Part shown: positions 21,563 to 23,750 of the stretch, one piece after another
How positions within the stretch are numbered: position 1 is the stretch's first letter
How the letters are laid out: the number at the start of each line of letters is the position of its first letter
Assembly (NCBI GenBank): GCA_003524305.1
Contig: DQHW01000042.1
Coordinates: forward strand, 65,913-89,662
Reading direction: 5' to 3'
Length of the DNA stretch: 23,750 nucleotides
Origin: Anaerolineaceae bacterium
Lineage (GTDB): Bacteria; Chloroflexota; Anaerolineae; Anaerolineales; Anaerolineaceae
Position numbers and translations under genes: made by a program
The notes under the pieces: generated by a model
What the model was told of the DNA's origin: nothing
The model's input: only the letters and a program-made list of their open reading frames with translations
Databases searched by the model: none

Positions 21563-22465
21563 ATGCCAACTAAAGCATCAACTCAACATAATAATCCCAA
21601 CCTCATCTCACTCGTATGGGTCGTTATTGCCTTAATCAGCGCCTTGCCAGATATCATATGGTCTGAAATCACAGGCTCTGTGCCTTCATGGATGCTTGGC
21701 GCCAAACTTGTGCTTTTGGGCATTCTGGCAGTGGTTTCTTATTTCTATAAACCCATCAAGCCGTTGCATAATTTTTTCCTGGTCATGATTGCATTTTTTG
21801 GTTTGCTGGAACTTGCCACACGCATTGATTTCACTATCCCCTTTTTGCAAAAATTATTCGGTGCGAATGTGTTCGACCAACGTATGCAAGCCGAACAAAC
21901 AGGAAAGCTGGCGGTCTCGGTCATCATGATTTTGATCTTGTTTATCCTGGGTTACAAACGCAGAGAAATCTTTTTATCGCGTGGCAACCTTAAAGCGCTT
22001 ATTACACCCGTCAAGTTTTTAGGGTTCCCAAAATCAGAACCCTGGACAAAATTTGGCCTGCTATGGTCTTTTTGTATCGCCGCAGGGTTGGGGGTTATTC
22101 TTTACCTTGGTATGAAACCCTCTGGCAGTTTGTTTGTCAAAATGCTACCCATCCTGCCTTCCATCATTTTTTACGGCGCTTTGAATGCGTTTAACGAAGA
22201 AATGATCTACAGAGCACCCATGCTGGCTACGCTTGAACCTGTGGCTGGCAGCTTGAATGCCCTTTGGATGTCGGCTTATTTTTTTGGCATTTCGCATTAC
22301 TTCGGCGTTCCCAGCAGCATCCCCGGTGCAATTGCGGCCATCTTCATGGGCTGGATCTTGAGCAAAGCCATGCTCGAAACACGCGGCCTCTTCTGGTCAT
22401 GGTGGATTCATCTGCTGAGCGATATCGTCATTTTCTCATTCCTCACCATGGAATTATTGAAATAA
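21563..22465 (+). CDS. CPBP-family (CAAX-type/Abi) intramembrane metalloprotease
   Basis: A 300-residue multi-helix membrane protein of the CPBP/type II CAAX prenyl endopeptidase-like family. Conserved motifs are E212-E213-x-x-x-R217 (NEEMIYR), F241-x-x-x-H245 (FGISH), and H283 with D287 in the final helix (HLLSD), so the catalytic site looks complete. Bacterial members are linked to bacteriocin immunity, surface-protein processing or unknown jobs; nothing here shows a peptide substrate. The start follows CACAGGATATTTC. It ends the six-gene plus-strand run, 43 bases after the SDR, and faces the convergent CruF-like gene. Confidence 0.88.
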   Translation: MPTKASTQHNNPNLISLVWVVIALISALPDIIWSEITGSVPSWMLGAKLVLLGILAVVSYFYKPIKPLHNFFLVMIAFFGLLELATRIDFTIPFLQKLFGANVFDQRMQAEQTGKLAVSVIMILILFILGYKRREIFLSRGNLKALITPVKFLGFPKSEPWTKFGLLWSFCIAAGLGVILYLGMKPSGSLFVKMLPILPSIIFYGALNAFNEEMIYRAPMLATLEPVAGSLNALWMSAYFFGISHYFGVPSSIPGAIAAIFMGWILSKAMLETRGLFWSWWIHLLSDIVIFSFLTMELLK

Positions 22466-22486
22466 TTTTATTGGAGGCGTAGAATT

Positions 22487-22517
22487 GTTGGGGCACGGTG
22501 CAACGTAACCTTTTTTT
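22487..22517. repeat. G+C-rich palindrome fragment, possible degenerate repeat remnant
   Basis: GTTGGGGCACGGTGCAAC (22487-22504) has weakly self-complementary arms and is followed shortly by TTTTTTT (22511-22517). The GGGGCACGGTGC core resembles half of the GGGGCACG...CGTGCCCC palindromes scattered in many genomes. It may also help terminate the CPBP transcript. Confidence 0.3.
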
Positions 22518-22534
22518 ACTCAATTGCAATCAAT

Positions 22535-23485
22535 TTATATCGTAATTTTCCTGCTTCTCGTCCAATAAAACCATAAAAATCCACTTTGAACGACACTTGC
22601 CAAAATGACGATCCACAAAATTTCGGTGAATCCTCCTGCGATGGTGAAAATGATATCCATCACATGTAATGCTGTTGGAAACAGAAAGATCGGCAGGTCA
22701 TTCATGGTAAAAGGCCGAAGGTTTTTACCGCGCCACAAAAAGATCAACAAAAGCGTCGGCACAATCAGATGGAAAGCCAACATGGCCCATTCGATCGCCT
22801 GACCCTTTTGAAAGATCGGACCCAACCAGAGTAACAAGTTCGATATTGGGCTGATCATCAAGAGCAGGGCAGCAATCATCATAATAAATGGATACACAAT
22901 ACCCACAATGGTTTTATAGCCTGATTTCTTGAACCACCAACGTCCGATCAGCAGACAAATCGAGCCGTAAAACATAATCAGCATCCAACCGGGGAAATTA
23001 AACACCGGAATATTAAAAATATTGGCATCGGTCGAACCAATCAACCAATTCCAACGTCCCGAGGTTAACTCTCCCACGGTGTGAACCTGCCGGATGGCCA
23101 GTGGATCCAGTGAAAAATCTTGCAGCATACCAAAAAGTCCGATGATGGGGGGTTTCGCCCAGTTGGGCACCTTCGTGTTCTCAAGCAGCCAGAACCCGGT
23201 GATTAATACACAAACTTCAATGAGAGGTACTGATGCCGGAACAAAACCAATCATTACCAGCGACCGACCGTAGGAATACAACCCCATCACGATGGCGGCA
23301 TTTTCATAAATGGAGGCATAGATAAAGATGAACGCAAATGCTTCCAGTATAACCACCCAGGGTCGCTCCTCTCTGCGGATAATGAATGCCAATAACATCA
23401 CCCCCAGCAGCAATGCCACCACATCCTGAATCAGCCAGGTCCACGGAAAAGGTTCCACAAAAATGTAATCAATGATATTTGTCAT
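22535..23485 (-). CDS. Polytopic membrane protein related to CruF/DUF422 carotenoid biosynthesis proteins
   Basis: A 316-residue membrane protein with about eight hydrophobic helices and no signal peptide. The motif plan E61-NAAIVMGLYSYG, D123-FSLDPLA (with D127), W145-x-W147 and FNIPVFNFPGW (157-167) parallels CruF-type (DUF422) bisanhydrobacterioruberin hydratase-like proteins, where conserved acids, a W-x-W and an N-F-x-G-W segment occur in the same order. Similarity is by pattern only; no other carotenoid gene lies in the window, so a role in pigments is unproven. The ATG has AAAGGATTAAATGTC upstream. It is divergent from a TetR gene and may be its target. Confidence 0.7.
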   Translation of the reverse strand: MTNIIDYIFVEPFPWTWLIQDVVALLLGVMLLAFIIRREERPWVVILEAFAFIFIYASIYENAAIVMGLYSYGRSLVMIGFVPASVPLIEVCVLITGFWLLENTKVPNWAKPPIIGLFGMLQDFSLDPLAIRQVHTVGELTSGRWNWLIGSTDANIFNIPVFNFPGWMLIMFYGSICLLIGRWWFKKSGYKTIVGIVYPFIMMIAALLLMISPISNLLLWLGPIFQKGQAIEWAMLAFHLIVPTLLLIFLWRGKNLRPFTMNDLPIFLFPTALHVMDIIFTIAGGFTEILWIVILASVVQSGFLWFYWTRSRKITI

Positions 23486-23543
23486 GACATTTAATCCTTT
23501 AAATATTGATCATTTCAACTATTCAACATTGTGTTGATTAGTT

Positions 23544-23559
23544 GTATTATATTTAATAC
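23544..23559. promoter_or_regulatory. Palindrome between the CruF-like and TetR genes, candidate operator
   Basis: GTATTA-TATT-TAATAC is a 16-bp perfect inverted repeat in the divergent intergenic region. TetR regulators usually bind such dyads near their own promoter and that of the neighbouring gene. Confidence 0.45.
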
Positions 23560-23625
23560 TAGTCCAATTTTCTCGACATGGATGCCAAAATTGTTGATAA
23601 ATCCACAAATGAATGGAATATATCG

Positions 23626-23750
23626 ATGAAATCAAAGAAAAACGATCCGCGAGTAATACGCACAAAGGCATCCTTGCGCCAGGCTCTTGAAGAACTGATT
23701 ACAGAAAAAAGTTTTTCAACGCTGACGATTGGCCAGATCACGGCACATGC
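23626..23750 (+). CDS. TetR-family regulator, N-terminal part (cut by window end)
   Basis: The frame from ATG 23626 stays open to the window edge. It reads NDPRVIRTKASLRQALEELI followed by a K-S-F-S-T-L-T-I-G-Q-I turn, the standard TetR opening: a D-x-R helix, then the start of the helix-turn-helix. An in-frame ATG at 23578 adds 16 residues but has no ribosome site; ATG 23626 has TGGAA 8 bases upstream. The ligand domain lies outside the window. Divergent from the CruF-like gene, with a palindrome between. Confidence 0.75.
   Translation, partial: MKSKKNDPRVIRTKASLRQALEELITEKSFSTLTIGQITAH

Noticed and set aside
1..23750. CRISPR array, tRNA, rRNA, transposase or phage genes
   Set aside because: No regularly spaced repeats, cloverleaf sequences, rRNA-like stretches or transposase/integrase motifs were seen on either strand by eye.

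Overview
The window looks like chromosome from a mesophilic, environmental bacterium of the Chloroflexota (Anaerolineae-like). This is inferred from gene content: a GH4 glycosidase with a CHEI metal motif, a clostripain-type lipoprotein, a terpene-cyclase-like toroid protein of the kind often mislabelled NifH, a small four-cysteine protein, and mixed A+T-rich and moderate-G+C genes with AGGAG-type ribosome binding sites. No 16S, tRNA, phage, transposase or CRISPR array was seen, so the taxonomic call is tentative.

Layout: (1) 1-3400, single genes separated by hairpin terminators: the tail of an unknown gene, a GH4 glycosidase, a small SpoIIAA/STAS-like protein and an aldo/keto reductase. (2) 3549-7690, an oxidative-stress island: rubrerythrin/ferritin-like protein, Fe-type superoxide dismutase, perhydrolase-like alpha/beta hydrolase, PerR-type Fur regulator and heme catalase. 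A shared operator-like motif (TGATAATNATTCTC) lies at perR and katA, with a partial third copy upstream of the perR promoter. (3) 7781-10880 on the minus strand: a secreted clostripain-family lipoprotein followed by a cytoplasmic-looking protein that is a stand-alone copy of the protease's C-terminal region. (4) 11215-15309: AIM24-family protein, Gfo/Idh/MocA oxidoreductase, toroid protein, an 87-residue orphan with an HEVAH motif, a VOC/PhnB-like protein and a four-cysteine miniprotein. (5) 15310-17307 on the minus strand: a MarR regulator and a 14-TM drug antiporter, driven by a promoter with consensus -35 and -10 hexamers overlapped by a perfect SlyA-type operator. (6) 17448-22465: a tightly packed plus-strand run of MBL-fold hydrolase, Nudix hydrolase, ABC ATPase, ABC-2 permease, SDR and CPBP-family membrane protease. 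(7) 22535-23750: a CruF/DUF422-like membrane protein divergent from a truncated TetR regulator, with a palindrome between them.

How the genes fit together: the stress island forms a full superoxide and peroxide disposal chain (SOD makes peroxide, catalase and the ferritin-like protein remove peroxide and iron) under an apparent peroxide sensor that keeps all five regulatory metal ligands. The MarR/MFS pair is a self-regulated efflux module. The least familiar arrangement is the protease/stand-alone-module pair; the orphan HEVAH miniprotein and the four-cysteine miniprotein are further candidates for undescribed biology.
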